Origin: Xanthostigma xanthostigma
Taxonomy: Eukaryota > Arthropoda > Insecta > Raphidioptera > Raphidiidae
Assembly: GCA_963575645.1 (NCBI GenBank)
Contig: OY754470.1
Location: 25,526,501-25,590,500 of the forward strand
Direction of reading: 5' to 3'
DNA: 64,000 nt
The stretch's first letter is position 1. The number at the start of each line of letters is the position of its first letter. Positions 54,705-64,000 of the stretch are shown one piece after another. Below the pieces are notes generated by a model. That model was given only the letters and a program-made list of their open reading frames with translations. It was not told the origin of the DNA and searched no databases. A program made the position numbers and the translations under genes.

Positions 54705-55531
54705 TATGCAGAAAATAATATTTAAGTCCAATGTAACGGCATTGTTAATGATGCGTATGTATTTATTACCGAGCAATAAAATACACGAACCTGAGCAATT
54801 TGGAAAGCTTTAAACCTTCTAAACGACAAGGTGGAGTGCGGTGTAAATCAGGCTTTGAGAGTTGAATGGGTCCGGATCCTCAAGGTCCTTATAAAGAGCA
54901 CTTGTGCTGATATCCGATATAGCGAGCAAACCAACAATAAACGGTCCGTGTGACGGGCTGAACGCCGGTGAAGATGAGGAGGGGGGACACAGGGAGAACC
55001 GGTTTACAAATAGTCCTTGTTTACAAGCGTTATACTTGTAAGGATGAGATGAATAGATAGCTCCAATCCGACAAGGTTCAATCCTGTTCGCTCCGTACAC
55101 TTTAGCGCCTTCCTTCCTCTCTTCTAACCGCCACTATACACCTTACGTACATCATAATATACAGAATGTTTCACAGCCTATATAAGAATTTATAACCTCA
55201 CTTTTTACCCACGACGGAACGGAGCAGGTATGTGCGTTTAGGATGGGACATTGTTTGAATGACGCCATTTATCTCGAAAACGGTTTGATCAATTCAGATG
55301 CGGTTATCTGTGAAGGGTTTGTAGTTCACTTGCGATGGTTCTTAGTGCCAAAAATCTCTAAAAAGTTTAAAATAAAATAAATAACAAAATTAAAAAAATT
55401 TAAAAAAAAAACACACGACGCATGTAAACGTTGTACCTACCTAACTGAAAAAGTATTAAATAAAATTTTACCCCCGACTAAAAGGAGAAAATTAACCAAA
55501 GAAAATACGTCGGCGGCTGCCATTCGCTGCC
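54705..55531. other. No recognised gene
   Basis: A 93-codon minus-strand frame (54819-55100) is Ser/Pro rich without a domain. No supportable feature. Confidence 0.45.
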
Positions 55532-55545
55532 TTGAATTAAGAATA

Positions 55546-55955
55546 TAATAATAACAATACGTTAAGCATCTGTTTCTCGATTTTATGTCATAACAGACGC
55601 CATTCGCACCATTACTATTTTCCATCTATCACACTTCCCGTTATTTTCTTCTTTTCCACTTAATTAATAGCAATGGGCGAATGAAGGAATTTTAGGACAT
55701 TAGGATAAGGCAGACACATTTTGAGCATAGAAGTTTGACAGGTAATCGACCATGGCCTTGAATAAGGAACCTTATCGATATTTTTCTGGAATTATTGAGG
55801 GAAAACCTCAACAAGATGGCCGGTACAGGAATTACCGTTTCTCGGCGAGAGGCAGCAAAAAAAAAGTCCCATCTACATCTGCCTCCGCCGGGATTCGAAC
55901 CCGGCACCTCCCGAATGCGAGTCTAGTGCTCTCACCTCTACGCCACCCCGCTCGG
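55546..55955 (-). mobile_element. tRNA-derived SINE with 14-bp target duplication
   Basis: TTGAATTAAGAATA flanks it exactly at 55532-55545 and 55956-55969. On the minus strand the 5' head has an A box in GTGGCGTAGAGGTGAGAGC and a B box in GGGTTCGAATCCCGG, then an unrelated body including a short hairpin 'gaggttttccctc', and a 3' end of 'tattgttattatta'. 410 bp, a normal SINE length. The two short frames across it are not genes. It requires a LINE's enzymes to move. Confidence 0.82.
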
Positions 55956-55969
55956 TTGAATTAAGAATA

Positions 55970-56679
55970 AGAAAATATCAATTGAAGACTATACAAGAGG
56001 GGACATGAAAAGTAGATATTTTACAGGGGTGTGAGGAAAAATTAACTTAAATTTTATTTTTCTATATAGCTTTTCTTTCATATGTTTACCGAGATAAAAT
56101 TTACAGAACAAATCTCTTGCGAAGAGCGTGCCGCGACGAAATGGGCACATCGTATTCTGACAGCAGATAGGTTATATAAACACACGCAATGCGCGGGAAT
56201 AAGGTCGTGTTTATTTAGGAACTAAAGTACAAATCATCTCCTGTCAAATCGCATTACTGCCTATACATATAATGAATGCTTTCGTCGTTTAAACCGTTTT
56301 TACAATCCTCACACTGCTTCAGGCTCGTGAACAGAAACAATTCCTCGGAGTAACCTGTCACAGACTGCTGATTAGCGATGCAGGCGAGCAGTACTACCAA
56401 CTGCGGAAAGGTGGAATTGAATGATTACCGCTGTTTGTTTGTTTGTTTCAATCTGTCGAATGGAATACAATCTGTCGTCGTTGTTAAAAGTAATCCTGTA
56501 GCGTCTGTTTTTATGTAAATTTCGCTTGTTTACGTTCTTAATTTTAAAATTATACATACATAATACGCAAATGAACAATATTTATACAGTAGAACGTCAA
56601 TTATTCGACTCTTTCATAACTAAGAATACGATATATTTTCTTCTTTTTTTAAGTAATAATAATAATATTTATATCTTTG
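55970..56679. other. No recognised feature
   Basis: AT-rich. Short frames only. Confidence 0.45.
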
Positions 56680-56875
56680 ATTAACGTCTGATTAGATTTC
56701 TTCAATAAATAAAATTATCGACCAATTTTTCAGACAAATATATTAACAAAAAATAATAATTAATAGATTGACGATTCGGTCCGGATTTGGATCTTCTTCA
56801 GAACTGATCTAAAAAATATAATACAGTTGTCTGAAAAATTGGCCGATAATTTTATTTATTGAATAATAATAATAA
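56680..56875. repeat. 'ttatcgacc' palindromic repeat, copy 2 (complete)
   Basis: 56701-56863 has arms TTCAATAAATAAAATTATCG..cagacaa, mirrored at the right. The centre, on the minus strand, reads CTGAAGAAGATCC, 'aaatcc', GGACCGAATCG. 'tctttgattaacgtctgatt' precedes. Followed by an (AAT)n run. Confidence 0.65.
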
Positions 56876-58080
56876 TAATAATGGAGGAGCCAAATCATCA
56901 CTGTTGGCAAATATAAAATCTATTCCGGCATATCAGCGTAATGCTGAGTTACTAGTCTATCGCATGCAAAAAGTCGTGCTTATCGTGTCGCTCCGTGTAC
57001 TCCGTTCGCACGATCCAAACTCACTGTAATCGCTCATTTCATGGTTTGAGACACGGTTATAGTTGCACCTTGCTCTGCAAGTATCCTTTGTATGACGGTG
57101 ACGAACCTGAAGTTTTGGGTGCTTGTGGATGCAGAATTCTTTACGGAATTTTTCCTTCTCATAATAATAATAATAATAATAATAATAGTTTTATTCCCAA
57201 TAAAAATGACCATGTACTGTACTGATACAATTACAGTAAGGAATTAACCTATCCAACTTGGCAGAGTCAGTGCTAGAATACGTACTACTTCTTTTGGCAC
57301 GGTAGGGTATAAAACTATAAGACATGGGAATATGTGATCACAGTGATTGTTATTATAGTTACGCAAAAATCACAGTGAAAAATCATCGTGAGTTTGTCAC
57401 GTCGATCTCGACCTTCAAACACTCGGTCGGCTACTTGGTTGGAGTGACCGTCGTGATTGCGGTGACACGGAACAACATACGTTACTTTGGAATGTGGTTC
57501 TCTCTCGTCAGATCACAATGATCATTTTAGAGGACTGATCACGCCGTATGCCGCCCGATCGAGCAAACACTCGGTCGGACGTAAGATCGACGTTGGTCTG
57601 CTACCCGGTTAGAGCGACCGTCGAATTTAGCACGTAATAATAGAATGTCTGTTTCCTTAATTAGGTATTCAATTTCTTTCTTTAATTATCTGACGCTAAA
57701 TTATTTTCTTTATCAATTAACCCTATGTTTTAAAAAATTATTATAGATTTTTGATGTATTATTTTAATAAAAATAAATTGGAAAAAAAGTTTTCAGATTA
57801 AAACCTATAAAATGGGAATATACAGGTGATTTATTAGATCTCCGTCAAACTTTAACAGACGGTATTGATTATTGTTAAAATAAAAGTATTAAAATAGCTG
57901 CTTTTAGTTTGTATTCATTTTAATAAAACCTTTTTTTCAGAGTGCTTGAAATCGTCCATTATCTAAAAGAATTTTTTTTATTAAAGTGAACAGTAGTAGT
58001 AGCAGCAAAGCCAATAGTAAAATTATTTAAAGACGGTCGACTCGGCAATTGTTTAATATTATCCGAAAATAACGAAATTT
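56876..58080. other. No gene; trinucleotide repeat and a short repeated phrase
   Basis: (AAT)n at 57162-57188. 'aaacactcggtcgg' occurs at 57417 and 57566, each followed by 'gagtgaccgtcg'- or 'gagcgaccgtcg'-like sequence, suggesting an old duplication. No supportable gene. Confidence 0.45.
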
Positions 58081-58416
58081 CGGAAACAATTCTCATCCTC
58101 AGCTGAATATATACAGGGTGTACTATTGTATTTGACACGTTACACACTACACAGCGATAATATAAACACTGTAAAATTGCATGATTGTTTGAGTTTCAAA
58201 ATATTATCATCAGTGAGCATGCGCGAATGTTGACAAATAGACGTGTGTGACTAAAAAAATGTAGTTTGGTAGCTCGCGAATGGGAGTAGTTGAAAATAAA
58301 TGTCGTGAATGTGGGTGAAATTGTAAACACAATACTACTCACGACTGCATCTCTTATTCTCACTGTATATCTATATGTATACCTAAGTGCTTATAGACTT
58401 AGTATTTTATATTTGA
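58081..58416. other. Possible terminus of a CAGGGTG element
   Basis: TATACAGGGTG at 58113 resembles the terminus of the foldback element at 18717, but no matching opposite end was found. Otherwise nothing recognised. Confidence 0.35.
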
Positions 58417-58600
58417 CTAGCGGTTCCGCCCCATTTCACCCGGGTGCAAAAGAACGAATGGGGGAATAGGTACATGAGTACGCACGTTCATCTTTTTACC
58501 GAGATGAATGTCGTGTCCAAATTTCATGATGATCGGAGTTACCGTTCAAAAGTTTTTGTCGGATGGGCAAATTTTGAGTTACATTTTGCAACATTTTTCA
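58417..58600 (-). mobile_element. Helitron-like 3'-end fragment, type B, copy 2
   Basis: CTAG at 58417-58420 followed (on +) by a degenerate GC hairpin with 'cacccgggtg'. The body matches 10707-10866. The 5' end is missing. Confidence 0.5.
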
Positions 58601-58664
58601 TTAATGCTCCGCTCCTATTGGTCGTAGCGTGATATTATATAGCCTACAAATAAAATAAATAAAT

Positions 58665-58720
58665 CTACAATAAATAAAGTTATCGACCAATTGCCTGAAA
58701 AATTGAACCTCGCCTTTTAG
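58665..58720. repeat. 'ttatcgacc' repeat, single-arm fragment
   Basis: 'caataaataaagttatcgac' plus a degraded neighbour. Only one arm. Confidence 0.45.
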
Positions 58721-58754
58721 TGCACTAATCTGTACTAATAAAGATTATTATTAT

Positions 58755-58975
58755 TATTGTTTGTGGGTGTTTGTTCAAGTGCCCACGTGATACCATATTG
58801 CTTCCTGATTGGTTCTTGCTCATACCTAGCAGCAAATCTCGCTGGGGAAATAGCCCTTGTTCTAATTTTCAAACCCATCTTGTAGCCTGCAGTGACGTCA
58901 TTTCTAGCTTTGTACCCAGCCTACCGACTAGCAGAACTCCTAGCAGCGTTTCTAGCCTCGTGTGCAGCGGCCTTT
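58755..58975 (+). repeat. Repeat family D, copy 3 (right end)
   Basis: Contains 'gtgcccacgtgat', 'ctgattggttcttgctc' and 'agtgacgtcattt', and ends CCTCGTGTGCAGCGGCCTTT, the mirror of the D left end at 50823. The left half is missing. Confidence 0.6.
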
Positions 58976-59019
58976 AGTGTTATTATGCCAAAATTGATTT
59001 CACACCTTGTATGAACGTA

Positions 59020-59050
59020 GGTGTGTGTGTGTGTGTGTGTATGTATGTAA
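59020..59050. repeat. (TG)n microsatellite
   Basis: About eleven TG units, then 'tatgtatgta'. The minus-strand frame with Thr-His repeats is an artefact of it. Confidence 0.85.
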
Positions 59051-59370
59051 GCGCACAGTGGATGCTGGGTATTTGTCTGACAGAAACGAGAATTGAGTGA
59101 ACCCAAACGATTGCAGAATCTCTAACTCGAATCTAACCTAGGAGTAGAAAAAGTAGGAGTACACTTCTGTTACACACAACACGGCATAGAAAAATTATTT
59201 ATGTAAGAATTATTAAGAAGCAGAAATAATAGCTTGTTATCTGTTATCTGAAATTTACCAGAAATGTTCCAAAACTTCTTTGATCCTTCATATTTCTTTC
59301 AATATGTTAGACAGTCGATAGGACAAAAAGAAAATAAAGAAAACTGCAGATCAGCTAGTAGAACTCACGT
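59051..59370. other. No recognised feature
   Basis: No gene or repeat recognised. Confidence 0.45.
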
Positions 59371-60062
59371 ATTAAAGGTTCCGTACCACTAAACAATGTA
59401 ATTTAGTTTTCAATCATCGTGTAGGATGACGCCACTTTCGCTTGACTATGAGGTTATAGTAATAATAATAATAATTATTATTATTTACTCCATATAACAT
59501 CATAGATGAGAGTTTGTCCAGCAAAATACAAAATTTACAGATATAATATAAAAAAAAAATTTAAAAACTTATGTTAAAATATTCCTCGACTGAATACAAT
59601 TTAGAATCGATCAGTATCGATTTTACTTTATCTTTAAAAGTGTTAAGATTTGATATTTTCTTTATATTTTCAGGCAAGTATTTGGCATTAATTTCAACTT
59701 GATACATTTATTCGTTGGAGTCTTGACGGAACCCTAAACATTAGGTGATAATTCCACACAGAATTACAAATTAATAATTTTTTCTTTAGTTGGGCTATAG
59801 GACCTTCCTTCGTGTCAAATTTCTAGATTCTAGGTCAACGAGAAGTACCCTATAGCTTTTGATGAGTAAATCATTATAAATAAAAAACTTTTTTTATCTT
59901 TTTATTGCATTGAGTTAGAAGTTGGAATTGTTTCCAGGATTATGAGGTCGTAGCACATTTATATCTAGCAGTTCCCGAGAAAAAATGGTTTGACGGACAG
60001 ACGCACAAAAAAATAATCCAATAAAGGTTTCGTTTTTTACATTCTGAGGTACGAAACCTTAA
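59371..60062. mobile_element. Possible DNA element with AGGTTCCGTACC ends
   Basis: 'aggttccgtacc' near the left end and 'ggtacgaaacct' at the right are mirrors, each adjoining TTAA (59371-59374 and 60059-60062). That would suit a piggyBac-type insertion, but the ends are short and differ by one base. 'gacggaaccct' and 'gacggacagacgcac' inside are words common in insect repeats. Confidence 0.4.
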
Positions 60063-60080
60063 ATAATTAAAATATTATTC

Positions 60081-60297
60081 TTTAATAAATAAAACTATCG
60101 ACAAATTTTTCAGACAATTAAATTGACAAAATACCTTCTTCAGAATTGAGCTAAAAATTTAAATTTAAAAATTAATTAGTAATTAGTTTATAATAGAATT
60201 CAGTTTGAGGTTTTTTTAAATATCTAAATATTAATGAATTGGTCGATAATTTTATTTATTGAAGAGTACTAATCAGACGTTAATCAAAGATTGGAGT
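60081..60297. repeat. 'ttatcgacc' palindromic repeat, copy 3
   Basis: 'aataaataaaactatcgac' at left is mirrored by 'ggtcgataattttatttatt' at right, followed by 'aatcagacgttaatcaaaga', the mirror of the sequence preceding copy 2. The central core keeps 'cttcttcag' but has lost the GAAAC box. Confidence 0.55.
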
Positions 60298-61082
60298 ATT
60301 TTAATTCTGTTACTTTTATTATATTATTTGCACTTAGCAATACACCTCAATGGCACGCGTGATAAACATATATTTCTGCCAAACTTTTATTATATTTGTA
60401 GAAATTGACAGCGCAACAAGAGAGCTGAAATTCGTTAATTCGGTTTCATGATAAATAACAAATAATGTGACAGCGCCGAGTTCGTATTCTGTCATTTATT
60501 TTTCAAAACACAACAAAAATAGATATAAATAATGAAGTTTACTATTAGATTTGTTACTACAAATTTACAGACAGAATTCCGCATGACGTATTTCAACAAT
60601 GGAAATGTATATGAATGTGACTGCATTTGTTTCACTAACAAGATATGAGGACAAATGCAGCTGCTTTTTATTTCTATCCTCCATGTGATGCGATAACACC
60701 TCTAATATGCGCGCGCGCGCTCGCTTTGTACGGGAAGTGGAACTACGAAGGGTGTAGCAGTGCTAAGGGCACGTGACTAGAATGTTTCACAAGTTACATT
60801 TCCCATGTGGGAAAGGGAATAAGGTCCGTTGTAATAATGCCTACTGTACATGGAGTCAACACGGGACGAGCCACTTGCCATGATATAGAAATGAGTCAGG
60901 GTCGAGTCAATTCTCAATTGAAATAACTGACAATCGAGTCGTTTTGTAGCAACGCACAAAAAATCGACAATCCATCAAACTTGTTGCTCCGGGTATATCT
61001 TTCTTTATTTATCACTCGCTTTTGCCGTGTAATTTTTAACTATTGATCTGTGTCTTCTTAAATTGGACCTGTATTTCTCCAG
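60298..61082. other. No gene; short GC dinucleotide run
   Basis: (GC)n-like run at 60708-60721. No supportable gene. The end contains the pyrimidine-rich tract of the following acceptor. Confidence 0.45.
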
Positions 61083-61175
61083 GTCCGATGTCCGCCAACA
61101 TCAGAAGAAAAGCAAATACCAAGATTATACTTCTCTGATATTGGAAAAGGAAGTCTGATTTCCTTTTCAATGCAG
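61083..61175 (+). CDS. Candidate 93-nt host exon, unknown protein
   Basis: 'tgtatttctccag' ends at 61082 and CAG|GTAATA follows at 61175/61176, both good splice sites. The 93 bases are 31 codons, open only in the phase-0 frame; the other two frames close. The peptide begins VRCPPTSEEKQIPRLYF and ends with a Ser/Phe-rich segment and Met-Gln. Its balanced composition, unlike the Lys/Asn/Ile-rich random frames nearby, supports coding. I do not recognise the protein or domain. Like 1053-1115 it is on the + strand with phase 0 at both ends, so both could belong to one gene with very long introns full of transposons. That link is only inference. The minus-strand frame over it is a shadow. Confidence 0.45.
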
Positions 61176-61447
61176 GTAATATATCATAGCTATTAGACGC
61201 TACGCTTATGCGAACATGGTCTCTACCATAGTCTATCTTCCTCACTCAGGCATCTGAAAAGAAACTACAACGATAAATGGAGAAAGTCCATTATAGTGTA
61301 AGTCAATGGTCACTACCTCTATTGCGTTGGTATAGTCTTTTTCTGCGAGCAATTTCATCCTGTTGATGTTGAATCGTTAACATTCACTATCATCATTGTT
61401 TGATAATGCGGCAAAAGAAGTATGAGTATAACTTCAAAAATATTTTT

Positions 61448-61993
61448 TACGTATACGCTAGAAAAATATCTTTTGACAGGCGACTTTTGTGCCCTCTCGT
61501 GTTTTTTTTTTTTTAAATCCGGTTCAGTCAAAACCTTAGTGTCATATGTTATACGTGCATTTTAATAAGGATTAATTGTCGAATAAAATGGGGAAAAAGC
61601 TATTAAATCGGAAGTGCTGCGTTGTTGATTTACACCAACTAAACATTTAGAATTACAATTCCACCGTTTTCCTGGATTTTCTTATGAATTAAGAGAGGAA
61701 TGGACTGCAGCAGTACTTCGTCAAGGATAATTAAATTTTATTTTACGTAGCTGTAATCATTATTAAATACATGAAAAATATCATAATTGTTATTTTGTTA
61801 ACAAAAATAAGATTTAAAAAATTTAGAAATTAAAAATGCATATCCCTTATGCAGTTTTCTTTCTTACATTTTGTGTAAATATTTTTTTATAATTAAGAAT
61901 AACGCTGGTTTCCATGTGTTTGTAAGTTTTGGGTGAGCCACTTTTGAAAAAATCAAACACGAGATGGTGCGAAGGTCGCATGTCAAAGCGTAT
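61448..61993 (+). mobile_element. Non-autonomous THAP-transposon derivative, copy 3
   Basis: Same layout as 34139-34697: ends ATACGCTAGAAAAATATC and 'gcatgtcaaagcgtat', 'gacttttgtgccctctcgtg', a THAP exon relic at 61588, then the shared non-coding body. More diverged than copy 1. Confidence 0.7.
61588..61731 (+). pseudogene. THAP-domain exon relic in copy 3
   Basis: ATG then GKKLLNRKCCVVD, followed by a deletion that shifts the frame and by stops. Lower-scoring matches to the His-Arg-Phe-Pro region continue in another frame. Retains one zinc-binding Cys position and part of the start. Dead. With the relics at 34274 and 35811 it shows three independent decay paths of one ancestral exon. Confidence 0.55.
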
Positions 61994-63500
61994 ACCAATC
62001 GGGCGGGATTTTATTTTAGTTAAATTTTATCCAAAGAGTTCCTTGTCAAAAAAAAATATAAATATATTTTTTTCTTTTATTTGGCTACAATTTACTATTA
62101 AGAGAACTAAAAATTCAAACTAGAGATTTTGTAACAACAGTTTTGAAAAATGGCTCGTTGCTATAGCCTATAGGCTGTGTGCACGAAGCCTATTAGCGCC
62201 GCTAGTGGGTAATAGAGAATTATTGAACTCAATTTTTATGGAAATCGTGACATGTTTCCAAGGTGATAAGTCAAAAACTTTAGTTGGCCATGATGTGTAA
62301 AAAAAAATGTAATAAGGAAAACTGATGTTAATTTGTTTACACTGACAGCAAAACGTCAAATTAGGGCGCCAATGGTCTTCATTTTACTTAAATCGCCATC
62401 AGCGCAACAGCCCGGAACACAGCAATCATTTCCAGATCGCTTAGTTTTCCTATGTTTTCTTTGTCGTTAAAAAACTGCATAAAATTATAACTATTTTTAC
62501 TTTTAATAAACATTGCTCACTGATATACGGAAAATTTGAGCTTGAAGTTTCCCCTAGTGCTCACCACAAATGTTCGCATCGAAAAATTTGTAACTCCGCC
62601 TCCTTGCATATAGCTCATAAATAATCTGGTAGATCATGAAAAATACAAATGCATTTAATGTCACCAAAAAATTGTTATTTCATAAGCTTTCTAAAGGAGT
62701 ATTTTTGACTCATCCTTGATATAAAAAAAGAAAAATTTGCGAGGAAAATAGACGGTGTGGGTGAACGATTAATATCTGCCCTTAGCAGGAGCGGGACAAA
62801 TAGAAGGGGGTAAATGAAGTGGAATCGAAAGAAATATTACTGAATCTTAAGATAGAACAGTGTTACACTGAATTAAATGAGACTGATGCATAACAATGTT
62901 ACTGGTGGGACTTATTTCCGTATATTAATGGAATTAAACTTACTGTGAATGTATCTTAACAAAATTACTTATTGCGTTTGCTAAGTCAGTTAATTAAATT
63001 AAAATTACAACAAGAAAATTACATTATCTTAAATTTTATAATCAATAAAAATGCTAATAAACTGGGAGTATTTTTAATTAAATTTAAAAAAATAAAGCCG
63101 AATAAAAAAGTTAAAGAAAACAGATCCTTGAAAGAAAGTACTCGGTTTATTTTATTCAAAAGAAATAATAAATTAAAAAACCTTCCAAAGCCTCACTCCC
63201 GACTGAAATTTTCATATGAAATTTTTGCAAAGCTGGCTTGTAATCCCCGTCTCCACAAGTGGATTTAGTTTAAAAATAATGTTATAAAAAGCGTATCAGA
63301 ACGTTATTTAACAAACGCTTGTTTAGGAAATAATTAATTTTCCAAATTACGGTACAAATTATTGGTACTGACAACATATATTAACACATATCGATACAAT
63401 TTAAAACGCTTTGCATGCACAACGCGCCAGGATTAAACATTTGGTCTAGACTACACAGTTACACTTATGACCTCAGTTCTCGAGCGTCTATAACCTACAT
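61994..63500. other. No recognised gene; one open frame of 98 codons
   Basis: 62972-63268 stays open from a TTG, rich in Lys, Asn, Ile and Leu as expected for AT-rich random sequence, without a domain. No splice evidence. Otherwise nothing recognised. Confidence 0.45.
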
Positions 63501-63530
63501 TCTCTCTCTCTCTCTCTCTCTCTCTCTTTC
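63501..63530. repeat. (TC)n microsatellite
   Basis: About fourteen TC units. Sequence after it to the window end shows no gene or repeat that I can support. Confidence 0.9.
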
Positions 63531-64000
63531 GAATACATCGCTTTCACTCATAAGGACGTATATGATAAAATATTGATATTAAAATAAGCCATCTAACCTA
63601 TATTTTTACAGTAACTGTAAACAAGTTAACTCAAAATTGATACACACTACACAGCCTTAAATAAAAATGGACCAAGATTAAAAATATTTTGCAGTCGAAC
63701 AAAGTGAATGTCGAGTTTTTACTGTTTGCACAGACACGTATCAATCAGTACAAAAAATCGTTAATATAATATGCATACAGAAGAGTATATACGGGTAGGA
63801 AAAATCGATGATAATATAGAAAGGTTGAGAAGGGTTAATGATTTTGATAATTGAATAATTCATTCGAAACGATTCCTTTGCATGATGTATGAAAGGTAAA
63901 GAATTTATTATACTTTAAGCGAGGTTTTTCGAGAAAAATAATAAAGACATTTAGCAATCTTTATCTTCTAGATGCTGAGCTGATACGCTTCAGGTCTTAT
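63531..64000. other. No recognised feature
   Basis: AT-rich end of the window, without supportable features. Confidence 0.5.

Noticed and set aside
57163-57190. Poly-Asn tract in a 76-codon frame at 56995-57225
   Set aside because: Translation of an (AAT)n microsatellite; no supporting gene structure.

Overview
This window looks like non-coding, transposon-rich DNA from an insect or other arthropod nuclear genome. It is AT-rich, has no bacterial-style gene packing, shows spliced gene structures with GT..AG junctions, and carries animal mobile-element families throughout (Ty3/gypsy, hAT, PIF/Harbinger, a THAP-domain DDE transposon, Helitrons, an RTE-type LINE and a tRNA-headed SINE). I cannot name the species or order. 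Nothing was searched: every family assignment comes from motifs read in the sequence and from knowledge of those families.

Host coding sequence is minimal. Two candidate exons on the + strand have good splice sites and fully open frames (1053-1115 and 61083-61175), and a weaker third lies at 1473-1526. The window may therefore lie inside large introns of one or more + strand genes, but I do not recognise the proteins.

Layout. 0-10.7 kb: sparse, with a hAT element that has a pogo/Tigger-like element nested in it (6495-7403) and an insertion with a 12-bp target duplication (7911-8429). 10.87-18.31 kb: a complete, very young Ty3/gypsy retrotransposon with near-identical 1.18-kb LTRs, 4-bp target duplications, a tRNA-Lys primer site, gag, a canonical -1 frameshift signal and an uninterrupted pol. 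18.3-24.5 kb: small Helitron-like elements, a TA-flanked foldback element, MITEs and a Harbinger derivative with a transposase fragment. 24.9-26.9 kb: a second gypsy element reduced by a large deletion. 27-34 kb: MITEs, palindromes and a minisatellite-bearing hAT-like MITE. 33.8-40.1 kb: a nested THAP-transposon cluster with an apparently intact three-exon THAP-DDE transposase gene, tail-to-tail with a decayed partner gene of the SWIM/YqaJ type. 40.9-52 kb: a LINE 3' end, hAT MITEs with exact 8-bp duplications, a 725-bp palindrome carrying a tRNA-like sequence in each arm, and a Helitron that carries what reads as a complete heat-shock-type promoter. 52-64 kb: small palindromic repeats with hammerhead-like cores, a 154-bp tandem duplication, a SINE with a 14-bp target duplication and microsatellites.

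How the parts relate. The intact gypsy element encodes the enzymes and signals for its own copying and probably transposed very recently. The THAP-DDE gene could mobilise the THAP MITEs around it and at 61.4 kb, because their terminal repeats are alike. The hAT, Harbinger and Helitron pieces are non-autonomous and would depend on enzymes encoded elsewhere. The most noteworthy items are the Helitron carrying a heat-shock promoter, the intact THAP transposase beside its dead partner, the gypsy frameshift module, and the long palindromes.
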